A DNA stretch of 64,000 nt from Pseudoalteromonas aliena SW19 (GCF_014905615.1 NZ_AQGU01000027.1:248001-312000); one strand, 5' to 3'. Positions 9,363 to 21,324 are shown, counted from the stretch's first letter. Numbers and translations are program-made. Notes: a model not told the origin generated them from the sequence alone.

Positions 9363-9381
9363 TACCCTCTTTGTTTGCGTC

Positions 9382-10881
9382 TTAAATCAGACTTTTTCGC
9401 TGATTTGACGGTGGAATAGCCAGAGATTCGCGATATTTTGCGATTGTACGTCTCGCTACTTTAATTCCTTGCTCAGCCAATATATCCGCTATTTTGCTAT
9501 CACTCAATGGTTTTGCTGAGTTTTCTGCAGCGATTAATTTTCTGATAAGTGCACGTATTGCTGTAGATGAGCATTCACCGCCATTTTCGGTACTTACATG
9601 ACTTGAGAAAAAGTATTTAAGCTCAAATATCCCCCGAGGTGTATGCATATACTTTTGAGTGGTTACACGCGAAATAGTTGATTCGTGCATTTCCACCATT
9701 TCAGCAACATCATTTAAAACCATAGGTTTCATGGCCTCAGGACCATGTTCAAAAAAGCCTTGCTGCTGCTTAACAATACAGTTAGTTACTTTTAATAATG
9801 TATCGTTTCTACTTTCTAAGCTTTTAATAAACCATTTAGCTTCTTGTAAATGCGAGCGTATAAACTGGCTATCACCGCTTGATTTAACAGTGCGAGACAT
9901 CGCAGCATATTGGCTGTTTACGCGAATTTTTGGCATGCTATCTGGATTTAGTTCAACAACCCAGCGGCCTTTAATTTTTTTCACTGACACATCAGGAATT
10001 ACATACTCAGACTCTTCCCTAACAATAGTATCTGCAGGCTTTGGGTTTAGCGTATGGATGAGTGTCATTACTTCTTTAAGCTCTTCTTCTTTGAGCTTCG
10101 TTTTTTTCATTAATGTACGATAGTCGCGAGCTGCTAATAAGTCTATGTGCTCGGTTAAAATCATTTTTGTTTCATTAATATAGGGTGTTTCTTTATCAAA
10201 CTGATTAAGCTGAATGCACAAACACTCTTGTAAACTACGCGCTGCTATACCGACCGGATCAAATAATTGAATGCGTTTTAAAACAGCTTCTATTTCATCA
10301 AGTTCAACTTCATTATCATCTTCGTTTTCTTGGTTGAAGCTTTCGAGAATCTCTTCACAACTTAGTGTTAAAATGCCTGAATCATCTACGGCTTCCACAA
10401 TAGCAATCGCAATCGCTTCATCAGTAGGGCTAAATGGCGTTAGTTGAAGTTGCCACATTAAATACTCGTGGAGCGTTTCCGTTGATGCACCTTGGTATAT
10501 AGACTCGTCTTCAGGCATTGGACCTGATGAAGAGGCTGGAGCTGCGCTCATGTACTCGTCCCAGCTAACATCCATCGCCATGTCGTCACTTACCGTATCT
10601 TTAGCAAGTGCTTCGCCGCTGTCTTGTTCGTATTCGCTTGGAGCATCGTCGGCAGATGCGCTAACAGTTATATCATCGGTGTCTGCTTTTTGTTCATTTT
10701 TACCTGCAGCGTCTTCAGAATAGTCTTGCTCCTCAACCTCTAAAAGTGGGTTGCTGTCGAGCGCTTCTTGTATTTCTTGCTGGAGATCCAATGTACTGAG
10801 TTGCAACAAACGAATAGCTTGTTGCAACTGTGGAGTCATTGTAAGTTGCTGGCCCATGCGCAGCTGTAGTGATTGCCTCAT
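9382..10881 (-). CDS. rpoN: RNA polymerase sigma-54 factor
   Basis: This 499-residue sigma-54 has a glutamine/leucine-rich region I ([20 protein letters not shown]), a very acidic region II (about 55-125), a core-binding domain, a helix-turn-helix, and the RpoN box [10 protein letters not shown] at 476-485. It directs transcription at -24/-12 promoters, activated by AAA+ enhancer-binding proteins, for nitrogen, flagellar and other genes. It follows lptB at a short spacing, and hpf follows it. Confidence 0.96.
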   Translation of the reverse strand: MRQSLQLRMGQQLTMTPQLQQAIRLLQLSTLDLQQEIQEALDSNPLLEVEEQDYSEDAAGKNEQKADTDDITVSASADDAPSEYEQDSGEALAKDTVSDDMAMDVSWDEYMSAAPASSSGPMPEDESIYQGASTETLHEYLMWQLQLTPFSPTDEAIAIAIVEAVDDSGILTLSCEEILESFNQENEDDNEVELDEIEAVLKRIQLFDPVGIAARSLQECLCIQLNQFDKETPYINETKMILTEHIDLLAARDYRTLMKKTKLKEEELKEVMTLIHTLNPKPADTIVREESEYVIPDVSVKKIKGRWVVELNPDSMPKIRVNSQYAAMSRTVKSSGDSQFIRSHLQEAKWFIKSLESRNDTLLKVTNCIVKQQQGFFEHGPEAMKPMVLNDVAEMVEMHESTISRVTTQKYMHTPRGIFELKYFFSSHVSTENGGECSSTAIRALIRKLIAAENSAKPLSDSKIADILAEQGIKVARRTIAKYRESLAIPPSNQRKSLI

Positions 10882-10950
10882 GTATCTCTAACAATCCTTT
10901 TATGTTGTTATAATTAATACTAGCAGATGCTTAAAGCCATGGCGTAAATG

Positions 10951-11676
10951 TTACAGCCTAAATTGCTCGCCTAAGTAAACATCGCGTACTGTTTTGTCAT
11001 TTAATACGTGTTCTGGAGTACCTGATGCAATCAGCTCCCCATGAGAAACAATGTAGGCTTTTTCGCAAACATCAAGGGTTTCTCTTACGTTATGATCGGT
11101 AATTAACACACCAATCCCACGATTTTTAAGATGTTCTATGATTTTTTTTATATCAAGTACAGAGATTGGGTCAACGCCCGCAAACGGTTCATCTAATAAT
11201 ATAAACTTGGGATTAGCCGCTAATGCGCGGGCTATCTCTACGCGGCGACGTTCACCACCCGATAACGCCATACCTTGGCTGTCACGGATATGTTGAATAT
11301 TAAATTCGTCTAATAAATTATTTAGCGTATCTTCTCTTTGCTGCTTCTTAAGCTCTTTACGTGTTTCTAAAATTGCCATTAAGTTTTGATAAACAGTTAG
11401 CTTTCTAAAAATTGAAGACTCTTGTGGTAAGTAGCCTATGCCTAATCTAGCACGACTGTGCATAGGTAAAAGAGTAATATCGTTATCGTCGATAGATATT
11501 TTTCCTTTATCGCTAGGTACTAAGCCCACAATCATATAAAACGTGGTGGTTTTACCTGCGCCATTTGGGCCAAGTAAGCCAACAATACTGCCAGCTTTAA
11601 CTTCAAGGCCGACGTTTTTTACAACTTCACGGCCTTTATAGCTTTTGGCTAATAGTTCTGCTTTTAATGTGCTCAT
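10951..11676 (-). CDS. lptB: LPS export ABC transporter ATPase LptB
   Basis: This 241-residue ABC ATPase has a Walker A GPNGAGKT (36-43), a Q-loop [10 protein letters not shown] typical of LptB, the signature [10 protein letters not shown], a Walker [13 protein letters not shown] and the switch His in LITDHNVRE. It powers extraction of LPS from the inner membrane with LptF/LptG (not in this window). Its start overlaps the lptA stop by 4 nt, indicating coupled translation. Confidence 0.96.
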   Translation of the reverse strand: MSTLKAELLAKSYKGREVVKNVGLEVKAGSIVGLLGPNGAGKTTTFYMIVGLVPSDKGKISIDDNDITLLPMHSRARLGIGYLPQESSIFRKLTVYQNLMAILETRKELKKQQREDTLNNLLDEFNIQHIRDSQGMALSGGERRRVEIARALAANPKFILLDEPFAGVDPISVLDIKKIIEHLKNRGIGVLITDHNVRETLDVCEKAYIVSHGELIASGTPEHVLNDKTVRDVYLGEQFRL

Positions 11677-12218
11677 GGTTGGCCTTTGTCGCTTGTTTTA
11701 CTTTTTTTAGCTTCAATAGGCACTAAAATTGTGTGAACGCGATCCGTTGAATTTTCATCTTTTTCAGCGCTAATTAATTGCTGTTCTATATCGTAAGTAA
11801 TACTTTTTGCATTTATTTTTTGCCCAGCTTGTGATACTTGTGCATTACCAACAAGCGTTAAAAAACGCTTAGATACATCGTAACGCACTTCATTAGCACT
11901 TGCGCTCATAGTCGTGCCATCGGGTTGTTTTTCTTCAAAATGTGCCGGACTGCCTGTGGCAATTAATAGCTGCTTATTATCACCGAGCTCTTCGCGTTTG
12001 TGTACTTCTAAACGGTCGGCGGTAATACGGCGATTTCCATGAATAATTTCAACGTTTTTCTCGAAAATACCCACATTGGCTTTTAATTGGCCTTCTTGTT
12101 TATCGGCACTTATTGAGATTTGGTTGGCAGCCGGTTGAGTCGACTGCTCTGCTGCATTACTGTTAAATGCTAATAAAAACGTTGGGATAATAAGTATTTT
12201 TGAAAATTTATTGGTCAT
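11673..12218 (-). CDS. lptA: LPS transport periplasmic protein LptA
   Basis: This 181-residue protein has an N-terminal signal peptide (about 1-22, ending SNAA) and an OstA-like beta-jellyroll ([48 protein letters not shown]). LptA forms the periplasmic bridge that carries LPS from LptC to LptD. It overlaps lptC upstream by 11 nt and lptB downstream by 4 nt, so all three are translated from one mRNA. Confidence 0.94.
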   Translation of the reverse strand: MTNKFSKILIIPTFLLAFNSNAAEQSTQPAANQISISADKQEGQLKANVGIFEKNVEIIHGNRRITADRLEVHKREELGDNKQLLIATGSPAHFEEKQPDGTTMSASANEVRYDVSKRFLTLVGNAQVSQAGQKINAKSITYDIEQQLISAEKDENSTDRVHTILVPIEAKKSKTSDKGQP

Positions 12219-12762
12219 AATATATGGTTCGCGTATGGTTAATAAGTTTTATCACTTCGGTTTTTAGATCGGCTTCTAGGCCTTTACCAGTGATCTTTAA
12301 ATTAGGTCCAGTTACAACTACAGGTTGCTCTGAGCGCATTGTTAGTAGCTTTATATCAACTTGAATATTATCGGCATCGATTTTTTCTATCATTGCTTTA
12401 TCGGTTAGATTTTTAGCGACAACATTACCTTCTAAAACTAATTGTTTGCCTTCGTACAGGGTTGCTTCATCAGCATTTATGCGCCAAGCCTGTTTTTCGT
12501 TATATAAAGTAAAAATAGGTTTTTCAAAAAAGGTAAAACCTAATTGTTGATATAACTCCATTTTGGCAGCTGTCACTTTGTGACTTATTTTGCCCTGCTC
12601 ATCATACGCAGTTTGTTTTAGTTCTATTGCAGTATAATCAGGCTCAGCTATAACCTCAGATGTGCTCTGTGTAGTAATGTTTGTTTGCGTAAAATAAGGG
12701 TACCAAAGCCAAACCATACAGCTGATGAATAAAACGCTTAATATTATGCGCGCTATATTCAT
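12208..12762 (-). CDS. lptC: LPS export system protein LptC
   Basis: This 184-residue protein has a single N-terminal membrane anchor (about 4-24, IILSVLFISCMVWLWYPYF) and a periplasmic jellyroll domain that includes YTAIELKQTAYDEQGKISH. LptC connects the LptBFG transporter to the LptA bridge. The start overlaps the kdsC stop by 4 nt. Sequence conservation in LptC is low, so the call also rests on the kdsC-lptC-lptA-lptB order. Confidence 0.92.
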   Translation of the reverse strand: MNIARIILSVLFISCMVWLWYPYFTQTNITTQSTSEVIAEPDYTAIELKQTAYDEQGKISHKVTAAKMELYQQLGFTFFEKPIFTLYNEKQAWRINADEATLYEGKQLVLEGNVVAKNLTDKAMIEKIDADNIQVDIKLLTMRSEQPVVVTGPNLKITGKGLEADLKTEVIKLINHTRTIYYDQ

Positions 12763-13310
12763 GAACTTGTACCTTGTGTGGTCAGTGGGTGCCCATTTTC
12801 TAGCATTAATAAGTCTGTAAGCTCTCTTACTGCACCGAAGCCGCCAGGCATTTGTGTGGTGTAGTGTGACAGGCGCTTAATTAGCGGGTGAGCATCGTTA
12901 ACAGCGACTGCAAAGCCGACTAATTCCATCACTGGCATGTCAGGACCATCATCACCAATATAAGCAATTTGTTCATCCGTTAGATCAAGTTTATGTTTTA
13001 GTTCTTCATAAGCAACGAGTTTATTTTCTTGACCTTGGTAGATGTGTTGTATGGTCAAGCTACTCATACGGTTTTGTACAATTTGCGAGTGACGTCCAGT
13101 AATAACCGCAACGTTAAAGCCGCTATTAATGAGCGCTTTTATACCAAATCCATCTTTAGTATTAAATGCTTTTAGTTCTTCACCTTGGTTGCCTAAGTAA
13201 ATGCGCCCATCAGAAAATACACCATCAATATCGCAAATAAGCAATTTTACTTTTTTAGCACGTGCTTTAGCATCATCGCTTAGCGGTTGATAGAGTTCTT
13301 CAAATTGCAT
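12759..13310 (-). CDS. kdsC: 3-deoxy-D-manno-octulosonate 8-phosphate phosphatase
   Basis: This 183-residue HAD-superfamily phosphatase has the nucleophile and acid pair Asp27 and Asp29 in LLICDIDGVFSDG, a Thr/Ser motif in VAVITGRHS and the C-terminal motif YIGDDGPDMPVM. KdsC releases Kdo from Kdo-8-phosphate in the cytoplasm. It follows kdsD with no gap, and both supply Kdo for the LPS core. Confidence 0.95.
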   Translation of the reverse strand: MQFEELYQPLSDDAKARAKKVKLLICDIDGVFSDGRIYLGNQGEELKAFNTKDGFGIKALINSGFNVAVITGRHSQIVQNRMSSLTIQHIYQGQENKLVAYEELKHKLDLTDEQIAYIGDDGPDMPVMELVGFAVAVNDAHPLIKRLSHYTTQMPGGFGAVRELTDLLMLENGHPLTTQGTSS

Positions 13311-14282
13311 TTATAATACTCCTGCTTTCAATAAGTCTTGCATATTTAGTGCACCGATAGGCTGGTTTTGCTCATTGACAATAATTAAACCATTAATGCG
13401 TTTATGTTCCATAATATTAAGTGCTTCGGCAGCCAGCATATCTTGGGTTGCGGTCGTACATGATTTAGTCATTACTTCGCTAATTTGCGTGGTATGAATA
13501 TCAACTCGTTGCTCTAAAATACGACGTAAATCGCCATCAGTAAATAGCCCCGTTAATTGTTGGTTTTCATCAACAATAGAGGTCATTCCTAAACCTTTAG
13601 CCGACATTTCAATCAGTGCGTCTTTTACTGTTTGTGAAATATTAATAATAGGCGTGTTTGCGCCACCGTGCATAACATCTTTTAAAGTAAGTAATAAGCG
13701 TTTGCCCAAGCTGCCACCAGGGTGTGAAAGTGCAAAGTCATCGGCTGTAAATCCACGGGCTTCTAAAAGGGCGACAGCTATTGCATCGCCCATAGCAAGT
13801 GTTGCTGTGGTACTTGCTGTTGGTGCGAGCCCTAACGGGCAGGCTTCTTGTTCTACTTTTATGCATACGTGTACGTTTGCAAGTGTTGCCATGGTCGATT
13901 TTTCATTACCCGTCATCGCTATCATTTTTGCGCCAAGGCGTTTTAACACGGGGATAATATTTAAAACTTCGCTGGTCTCACCTGAGTTTGAAAGAAGCAT
14001 CACCACATCATTTTTAGTGATCATTCCTAAATCCCCGTGGCTTGCTTCACCAGGGTGTACAAAAAAAGCGGGACTACCAGTACTGGCTAGTGTGGCTGCT
14101 ATTTTATTGCCAATATGACCGGATTTACCCATGCCAATAACAATAGTGCGACCTTTACAATCGTATATTAATTGACAAGCTTGATGAAAGTTTTCATCTA
14201 CATATTGTGCAATATCACTCAGTGCTTGGCGCTCTATGTTTAAAACGCGAAGGCCTTGTTCAATAAAGTTTAGCGCTGCCAT
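13311..14282 (-). CDS. kdsD: Arabinose-5-phosphate isomerase KdsD
   Basis: This 323-residue protein has a SIS sugar-isomerase domain (about 30-170, with GMGKSGHIGNKIAATLASTG and a LSNSGETSEV phosphate-binding loop) followed by two CBS domains (about 205-323). It converts ribulose-5-phosphate to arabinose-5-phosphate, the first step towards Kdo. Its place between yrbG and kdsC matches KdsD rather than the GutQ paralogue. Confidence 0.95.
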   Translation of the reverse strand: MAALNFIEQGLRVLNIERQALSDIAQYVDENFHQACQLIYDCKGRTIVIGMGKSGHIGNKIAATLASTGSPAFFVHPGEASHGDLGMITKNDVVMLLSNSGETSEVLNIIPVLKRLGAKMIAMTGNEKSTMATLANVHVCIKVEQEACPLGLAPTASTTATLAMGDAIAVALLEARGFTADDFALSHPGGSLGKRLLLTLKDVMHGGANTPIINISQTVKDALIEMSAKGLGMTSIVDENQQLTGLFTDGDLRRILEQRVDIHTTQISEVMTKSCTTATQDMLAAEALNIMEHKRINGLIIVNEQNQPIGALNMQDLLKAGVL

Positions 14283-14285
14283 TAT

Positions 14286-15254
14286 TTACCCTACTTGACT
14301 GAAAATATATCCTTGATAGCCCAAAAATGCGATTAACAATAGGCTACCTTCTACTCTATTGATGCGTTGTGTGCCTCTAAAGTTCAATGACATAACAATA
14401 AGCGCAATTGTTGCACCAATCATTATTAGTATGTCACGACTTGCTACAGAAGGGTCAATGATTGATGGGTTGATAATACCAGCCAGTGGTAACACCGCCA
14501 AAATATTAAAAATATTTGAGCCAACAATATTACCCAGCGCTAAGTCATCTTCGTTTTTAAGCACACCTGCAATGGAGGCTGCAAGCTCTGGTAAACTGGT
14601 GCCAATGGCAATGATAGTTAGGCCAATTACTAGGTCACTTAGACCGAAAAACTTAGCAATGTCGACAGCAGAACCAATTAAAAAATATGAGCTGACAGGG
14701 AGTAATATCATGCCAATGACTAACCAAAAGACAGCATTTTTTGTTGGTACATTGCTAGGCACATCATCACAGGCTTCTGATACAAATGGGTCGTCTTGAT
14801 TTTTTGCACGCATAGATACAATAATTAATCCGCCAATAAAGACAATGAAGCCAATTAACAAGGCTACGCCTTCGACTAATGAAAAGTAGTTGTCAGAAAA
14901 AATATACCAGCTAGCTAACGATACGAGAAGTACCAGTGGTATTTCTCGTTTTAATGTACCAGATGATACTGAAAGCGGACGAAATAATGCAGTTATACCT
15001 AACACGAGTAATATGTTTGTTATATTTGAACCAATGGCATTGCCTACCGCAGTATCCGTTTTACCTGCAAGTGCTGCCGAAGCTGAAACCATCATTTCTG
15101 GAGCTGATGAACCCATCGCTACCACAGTCAAACCAACAATGAGAGTTGGAACCCCAAAGTTTTTTGCAAGCGCTGCTGCACCAAAAACAAACCTGTCTGC
15201 ACTCCAAACTAGAGCTGCAAAACCAAGAATTAAAATAACAAACGAGGTAACCAT
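14286..15254 (-). CDS. yrbG: Calcium/sodium antiporter YrbG family
   Basis: This inner-membrane cation exchanger has two inverted repeats, each carrying the alpha-motif signature: GLTVVAMGSSAPEMMVS near the N-terminus and GLTIIAIGTSLPELAAS in the second half. About ten membrane helices are expected. The frame opens at a TTG (15308), but the ATG at 15254 begins just before the first membrane helix and gives 322 residues, close to the family length, so it is preferred. It heads the kds-lpt-rpoN gene run and is the first gene after the divergent mla operon. Confidence 0.88.
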   Translation of the reverse strand: MVTSFVILILGFAALVWSADRFVFGAAALAKNFGVPTLIVGLTVVAMGSSAPEMMVSASAALAGKTDTAVGNAIGSNITNILLVLGITALFRPLSVSSGTLKREIPLVLLVSLASWYIFSDNYFSLVEGVALLIGFIVFIGGLIIVSMRAKNQDDPFVSEACDDVPSNVPTKNAVFWLVIGMILLPVSSYFLIGSAVDIAKFFGLSDLVIGLTIIAIGTSLPELAASIAGVLKNEDDLALGNIVGSNIFNILAVLPLAGIINPSIIDPSVASRDILIMIGATIALIVMSLNFRGTQRINRVEGSLLLIAFLGYQGYIFSQVG

Positions 15255-15520
15255 TGTGTTAAGCCAGTTATTCAAAATAGTAATGGCGCGAATAGTAACA
15301 AAAGCCAAGATGAAAGTATAAATAAAAGAGTAAGGTCAACTGTATACCTATGGTGCTTTAAAACAGCTTACTTAGCTATTTAAGCTGAGGTTAAGCTGTT
15401 TTGAGTGAGTCTTATAATCCTTTTCACATGTGTATTACAAAATCTTACGAATTGTTTTTTCCATCTTGGATCAAAAAGCTTTAAAATAGCTGCACTAGTG
15501 AACATTTTATGGAGAGCGAC

Positions 15521-16324
15521 TTGTCGCAATCAATAGTAGAAGTCAAGGATGTTAGCTTTTCGAGAGGCAATAGAACCATATATAAAAATATGAGTTTTAG
15601 TGTACCTAAAGGTAAAATCACTGCGATTATGGGGCCAAGCGGAATTGGCAAAACCACGATGTTACGTTTAATTGGTGGTCAGCTTAAGCCAGATTCGGGT
15701 GATATTTTATTTGAAGGCGGTAGCATTCCTAAAATGTCTCGCAAAGAGCTATACGAAGCGCGTACTAAAATGAGTATGCTTTTTCAAAGTGGTGCGTTGT
15801 TTACCGACATGTCGGTATTTGACAATATCGCGTTTCCGATAAGAGAGCATACTAAGTTAAGCGAAGATCTTATTCGCTTAGTGGTGCTAATGAAATTGCA
15901 AGCTGTTGGCTTACGTGGTGCTAAAGATTTAATGCCATCAGAGTTGTCAGGTGGTATGGCAAGACGTGCTGCACTTGCTCGTTCTATAGCACTTGATCCA
16001 GAGCTAATAATGTACGATGAGCCATTTGCTGGCCAAGACCCAATTTCAATGGGGGTTTTAGTTAAGTTAATTAAATCACTTAATGAAGTGTTGGGACTAT
16101 CGTCTTTAATTGTGACCCATGACGTTACCGAGGTAATGAGTATTGCGGATCACGTTATTATTATTGCTGATCAAGGTGTAATTGGTTGTGGTACTCCTGA
16201 TGAGATGCGCAACCATGAATCTCCTTTAGTCCAACAGTTTTTAAAAGGCTTGTCGGATGGTCCTGTACCATTTCATTTCCCAGCCCAAGCTTATGCAGAT
16301 GAGCTACTTGGAGAAAAAGCATAA
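15521..16324 (+). CDS. mlaF: Phospholipid ABC transporter ATPase MlaF
   Basis: This ABC ATPase of about 267 residues has a Walker A GPSGIGKT (38-45), the signature [14 protein letters not shown], a Walker [14 protein letters not shown] and the switch [10 protein letters not shown]. It energises the Mla complex that keeps the outer leaflet free of misplaced phospholipids. Two starts are possible. The ATG at 15509 has no ribosome binding site, while the TTG at 15521 has GGAG six nt upstream and gives a length matching homologues. The stop overlaps the mlaE start (TAATG). Confidence 0.93.
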   Translation: MSQSIVEVKDVSFSRGNRTIYKNMSFSVPKGKITAIMGPSGIGKTTMLRLIGGQLKPDSGDILFEGGSIPKMSRKELYEARTKMSMLFQSGALFTDMSVFDNIAFPIREHTKLSEDLIRLVVLMKLQAVGLRGAKDLMPSELSGGMARRAALARSIALDPELIMYDEPFAGQDPISMGVLVKLIKSLNEVLGLSSLIVTHDVTEVMSIADHVIIIADQGVIGCGTPDEMRNHESPLVQQFLKGLSDGPVPFHFPAQAYADELLGEKA

Positions 16325-17103
16325 TGTTTGATTTATTTCAAAAGCTAGGACATAAAACGCTAGGGCGTTTTGCGGCCCTGGGTCGTTCTGCTTATATGCT
16401 GTTTAGTGCGTTAGCGCATGTACCTAATTTTAAAAAAGGCACTCCGCTACTTATTCGCCAACTTTACATGGTGGGATCGCAATCGCTGCTCATTATTATG
16501 GTGTCGGGGTTGTTTATTGGCATGGTGTTGGCGTTGCAAGGTTACACCGTATTGGTGGGGTATGGCGCTGAAGATAGTTTGGGGCCGTTAGTTGCGCTGA
16601 GTTTATTACGAGAGCTAGGCCCAGTTGTTACTGCATTACTATTTGCAGGACGAGCAGGTAGCGCACTGACTGCTGAAATTGGCTTAATGAAAGCAACAGA
16701 GCAGTTATCATCACTCGAAATGATGGCAATTGATCCACTAAAACGCATAATTGCACCGCGCTTTTGGGCGGGCTTTATTAGTATGCCATTGCTTGCATTG
16801 ATATTTTCAGCTGTGGCTATTATAGGCGCTCATTTAGTGGGCGTTGATTGGCTAGGAGTTGATACTGGAAGTTTTTGGTCAATCATGCAATCACAAGTGT
16901 CGTTTCAGCAAGATATATTAAACGGCATAATTAAAAGCATTGTATTTGCCATTGTGGTGACCTGGATTGCACTTTATAAAGGTTATGACTGTGTACCGAC
17001 CTCTGAAGGGATCAGTAAAGCAACCACCGAAACGGTTGTACATTCGTCATTGGCAGTTTTAGGTTTTGACTTTATTTTGACAGCGGTAATGTTTACCAGC
17101 TAA
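16324..17103 (+). CDS. mlaE: Phospholipid ABC transporter permease MlaE
   Basis: This 259-residue MlaE/YrbE-family permease has five predicted membrane segments and the conserved family stretch [20 protein letters not shown], followed by the motif [16 protein letters not shown]. MlaE pairs with MlaF, MlaD and MlaB in the inner membrane. It is translationally coupled to mlaF by a one-nt stop/start overlap. Confidence 0.95.
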   Translation: MFDLFQKLGHKTLGRFAALGRSAYMLFSALAHVPNFKKGTPLLIRQLYMVGSQSLLIIMVSGLFIGMVLALQGYTVLVGYGAEDSLGPLVALSLLRELGPVVTALLFAGRAGSALTAEIGLMKATEQLSSLEMMAIDPLKRIIAPRFWAGFISMPLLALIFSAVAIIGAHLVGVDWLGVDTGSFWSIMQSQVSFQQDILNGIIKSIVFAIVVTWIALYKGYDCVPTSEGISKATTETVVHSSLAVLGFDFILTAVMFTS

Positions 17104-17116
17104 TAGGGTATAGATA

Positions 17117-17665
17117 ATGAATTCACGGAAATTAGAAATTTTAGTTGGTTTTTTTGTAGCGTTAGGAATTTTAGCGTTTGCGATGCTTGCGCTTAAAGTT
17201 GCCAATTCAGGTATTAGTGGCACAGGCGAAACATATTCGCTAAATGCCAAGTTTGAAAATATAGGCTCATTAAAAGCACGTGCCCCAGTTAAAGTCGGGG
17301 GCGTTGTTATTGGTCGAGTTGACTCTATTTATGTTCATCCACAAGAATTTTTACCAGTCGTTAATATGACTATTGATGCACAGTATTTATGTCGTTTTTC
17401 AGATACGAGTTCAATTTCTATTTTAACATCGGGGATTTTGGGTGAGCAGTACTTAGGTCTCCACCCAGTGATTTCGCCAAATTCTGCAGAACAACGTTGT
17501 TTAGGCGAAACAGTAACCGAAAATAAGCAAGACCAAGCAATTGACGATTTATTTGGTGTAGATAGTAAAGCACTAGGTGACGGCGATTCAATCACTGATA
17601 CTAAGTCTGCCATCGTACTTGAAGAGTTAATTGGGCAGTTTTTATTCAACCAAGGTAGTGAGTAA
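17117..17665 (+). CDS. mlaD: Phospholipid transporter substrate-binding protein MlaD
   Basis: This 182-residue protein has one N-terminal membrane anchor (about 7-28) and an MCE domain (about 38-118, FENIGSLKARAPVKVGGVVI, then SILTSGILGEQYLGL). The C-terminal tail is helical and rich in Asp/Ser. MlaD forms a hexameric ring that binds phospholipid above MlaE. It lies 13 nt after mlaE. Confidence 0.95.
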   Translation: MNSRKLEILVGFFVALGILAFAMLALKVANSGISGTGETYSLNAKFENIGSLKARAPVKVGGVVIGRVDSIYVHPQEFLPVVNMTIDAQYLCRFSDTSSISILTSGILGEQYLGLHPVISPNSAEQRCLGETVTENKQDQAIDDLFGVDSKALGDGDSITDTKSAIVLEELIGQFLFNQGSE

Positions 17666-17670
17666 TTATT

Positions 17671-18351
17671 ATGTTGAAAAAGTTTTTAGCTATTATAGCA
17701 CTAGGTACAATGACGTTTGCGCAAAGTATAAATGCAGCTGATGTTAAGCTCGTCGATCCTAATAAAATGGTTCGCCAAGTTGCCGATAATACATTTGCAA
17801 GAATAAAAAAGGATCAACCACTAATCGTTAAAAATAGCGAGCATCTTCGCGTTATTGTTGAAGAAGAATTGATGCCTTACATAGATTATAAATACGCTGC
17901 ACTTCGTGTGTTAGGTAGTGAAGTATCTAAAGTGCGTGCGATAACGGATGAAGCCGAAAAAGCTCAGGCAATTAAAGATATTCAACGTTTTATTATTGTA
18001 TTTAGAGAGTACTTAGTTGCAACGTATGCGGGTGTATTTACACAGTACACAAACCAAAAAGTTGAGTTTGGTGCTGAGCAAGCATTTAAAGGTAAAGATG
18101 TCGTTGTTGTTAAAACTAAAATCATTGAAGATGGTAAACCAGATATCAAAATTGACTTTAAGGTACGAGAAGATCGTGGCGGTGAATGGCGTGCGTACGA
18201 TATGATTGCTGAAGGTATTAGTTTATTAGATGCGAAACAAAGTGAACTACAAGGTATTTTGCGCCAGCAAGGTATCGACAATGTAAGTAACCTTCTAGAG
18301 CAAAAGAGTCAGCTACCGGTTCAGTTTAGAGGTAATGGTGCAAATGACTAA
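17671..18351 (+). CDS. mlaC: Phospholipid-binding periplasmic protein MlaC
   Basis: This 226-residue protein has a signal peptide (about 1-22, ending INAAD) and a Tgt2/MlaC domain: VDPNKMVRQVADNTFARIKK, ELMPYIDYKYAALRVLG and FREYLVATYAGVFTQYT are family hallmarks. MlaC shuttles phospholipids across the periplasm between the outer-membrane MlaA complex (not in this window) and MlaFEDB. It lies 5 nt after mlaD. Confidence 0.95.
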   Translation: MLKKFLAIIALGTMTFAQSINAADVKLVDPNKMVRQVADNTFARIKKDQPLIVKNSEHLRVIVEEELMPYIDYKYAALRVLGSEVSKVRAITDEAEKAQAIKDIQRFIIVFREYLVATYAGVFTQYTNQKVEFGAEQAFKGKDVVVVKTKIIEDGKPDIKIDFKVREDRGGEWRAYDMIAEGISLLDAKQSELQGILRQQGIDNVSNLLEQKSQLPVQFRGNGAND

Positions 18352-18637
18352 ATTGGCGATAAGCCATGTTGATGAACAACACTTTCGGGTAAGCGGTGAG
18401 CTTACTCGAAATTCAATTGGCGATGAACGGCTTCTGAACAATAAGCTATTAACTAAGCATAAAATCATCTATTTTGACCTAAGTGGGGTATCTAGGGTTG
18501 ACACGGCGGGCTTAGCTTGGTTAATTCACTCTTTTGCAGAATTAAAGCAGCAAGGCATTCGCCTTGAGTTGCAAAATTTACCTGAGCAATTGCAAAATTT
18601 AATGCAATTGGGTCAAGTTACAACCCTATTTGAGTGA
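18344..18637 (+). CDS. mlaB: STAS-domain protein MlaB
   Basis: This small STAS protein of 97 residues carries the conserved [13 protein letters not shown] helix, with Asp-Thr-Ala in the position of the anti-sigma-antagonist phosphosite. MlaB binds MlaF and is needed for transporter assembly and activity. The reading frame reaches an ATG at 18335, but that ATG lies two nt from GAGG. The ATG at 18344 has better spacing, overlaps mlaC by 8 nt and gives the family length. Confidence 0.9.
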   Translation: MTKLAISHVDEQHFRVSGELTRNSIGDERLLNNKLLTKHKIIYFDLSGVSRVDTAGLAWLIHSFAELKQQGIRLELQNLPEQLQNLMQLGQVTTLFE

Positions 18638-18642
18638 GAGTT

Positions 18643-18900
18643 ATGGAAACTAGCCAAGTCGAAACATTATTACGCGAAGAACTTCAATTAGCTGAAGTGC
18701 ATGTAAAAGCCAATGGTAGTCATTATGAAGTTGTTGCAGTAGGCGAATGCTTCGACGGTTTAAGCCGAGTTAAAAAGCAGCAGCTAGTTTATGGTCCACT
18801 AATGAGTACCATCTCAGATGGTACAATTCACGCCGTATCTATTCGTGCATTTACTCCTGTAGAGTGGAAGCGTGAACAAAAATTTATTTTACCGCAATAA
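18643..18900 (+). CDS. ibaG: BolA-family acid stress protein IbaG
   Basis: This 85-residue BolA-like protein has the alpha-beta-beta-alpha core and the conserved segment [18 protein letters not shown]. IbaG partners monothiol glutaredoxins and iron-sulfur clusters in relatives. The ATG at 18643 is chosen over a GTG at 18634 that overlaps the mlaB stop. The gene lies between mlaB and murA, as in E. coli (formerly yrbA). Confidence 0.92.
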   Translation: METSQVETLLREELQLAEVHVKANGSHYEVVAVGECFDGLSRVKKQQLVYGPLMSTISDGTIHAVSIRAFTPVEWKREQKFILPQ

Positions 18901-18904
18901 ATAG

Positions 18905-20173
<1,269 letters not shown>

Positions 20174-20190
20174 TCACTGTTTTTAAAGTA

Positions 20191-20217
20191 AAAGCGCGGT
20201 TTTATCCGCGCTTTTTT
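20191..20217. terminator. Terminator between convergent murA and degS
   Basis: AAAGCGCGG and CCGCGCTTT form a 9-bp stem with a TTTTAT loop, followed by a T-run on the plus strand. A-residues in front allow it to work for degS on the minus strand as well. Confidence 0.88.
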
Positions 20218-20241
20218 ATTTTCTAAGCGAATACAATCGTG

Positions 20242-21324
20242 TTATAGCTTTGTCTCAAGCTCAGCGACTGTAACCATGATCTTTTCTATTTTACCATTGC
20301 GGTAAAGTTCAAATTCTATTTCTTTACCAGGCTCAGTATTACCGATTTCTTTTAGTACCTTTTGTGGGTTAGCCACAGAAAGCCCTGCAATTTTAATAAC
20401 AATGTCTTGCTCTTCAATACCAGCCTGCCAAGCCGGACCCAAAGGGTCTAAGTTAGTGATACGCATTCCAGACACAGGTGTAAGGCTATCGTTAACCTCT
20501 TTGCCAGTGCTATCAACGGCAGTGCCTTCAAAGCCTAAATAACCGCGTACAACTCGACCATGGCGGATTAATTTACTCATTACTTCTTTTGCTAACGTGT
20601 AGGGAACAGCAAAAAATATTCCTTGAATATTAAGGTTCTCACGCGTTTTAAATTGAGCAGAAGTAATCCCGACTAAGTCACCATTAGAGTTGACGAGTGC
20701 GCCACCTGAGTTGCCCACATTAATCGCCGCATCCATTTGCAATAAATTATTATAAGGGCTATCCGTAATTTTTTGCTTGCCTGTTGCGCTAATAATGCCT
20801 TGGGTAATCGTTTGCCCTAAATTGAGCGGGTTGCCAATAGCAAGTACAACATCGCCGACACTGGATATGTAGTCATCATTTATAGGGATGATAGGTAGGT
20901 GCTCTGCATTTATTTTAAGGAGCGCCAAATCGGTAATAGTATCAAACCCAATAAGCTGTACATCAAAAAAGCGCCTGCCATCGGTTAAAATTACCATGAT
21001 TTGGTCTGCATTATTAACTACATGGTAATTGGTGAGAATATAGCCATTTTGCGACATGATTACGCCAGAGCCGAGTTCTTGCACCGTATTTTTGCGTTTA
21101 TAACGTGGCTCTTTAGAAATACTCTCAGAAAAAATAGTGACCACAGAAGGGGCAGCGCGCTTTACAGCATCCGAAAAACTCAGGTGACTGGCGCTCATCG
21201 CGCTCGGTAAAGGCACATTAGGCAATAAAGCGGCTCGCATATTAGGGCTGAAAAAAACCACTAAAAAAGCAATACTAAGGCCTGCAAATAAAGGGGGGAG
21301 AATAAATTTTATTAATTTCAGCAC
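20242..21324 (-). CDS. degS: Serine endoprotease DegS
   Basis: This trypsin-like HtrA protease has a single N-terminal membrane anchor and one PDZ domain (about 265-350), the DegS layout. The triad lies in ILTNYHVVNN (His), ITDLALLKI (Asp) and GNSGGAL (Ser). DegS starts the cleavage of anti-sigma RseA in response to misfolded porins. The frame runs back to a TTG at 21387, but that lies inside the upstream terminator hairpin. The GTG at 21324 just before the anchor gives 360 residues, matching the family. Confidence 0.9.
   Translation of the reverse strand: MLKLIKFILPPLFAGLSIAFLVVFFSPNMRAALLPNVPLPSAMSASHLSFSDAVKRAAPSVVTIFSESISKEPRYKRKNTVQELGSGVIMSQNGYILTNYHVVNNADQIMVILTDGRRFFDVQLIGFDTITDLALLKINAEHLPIIPINDDYISSVGDVVLAIGNPLNLGQTITQGIISATGKQKITDSPYNNLLQMDAAINVGNSGGALVNSNGDLVGITSAQFKTRENLNIQGIFFAVPYTLAKEVMSKLIRHGRVVRGYLGFEGTAVDSTGKEVNDSLTPVSGMRITNLDPLGPAWQAGIEEQDIVIKIAGLSVANPQKVLKEIGNTEPGKEIEFELYRNGKIEKIMVTVAELETKL

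Noticed and set aside
15452..15487. Sigma-70 promoter for the mla operon
   Set aside because: TTGTTT and TAAAAT are present, but the spacer is 24 nt and the alternative TTGGAT is only 10 nt away. No convincing pair was found.
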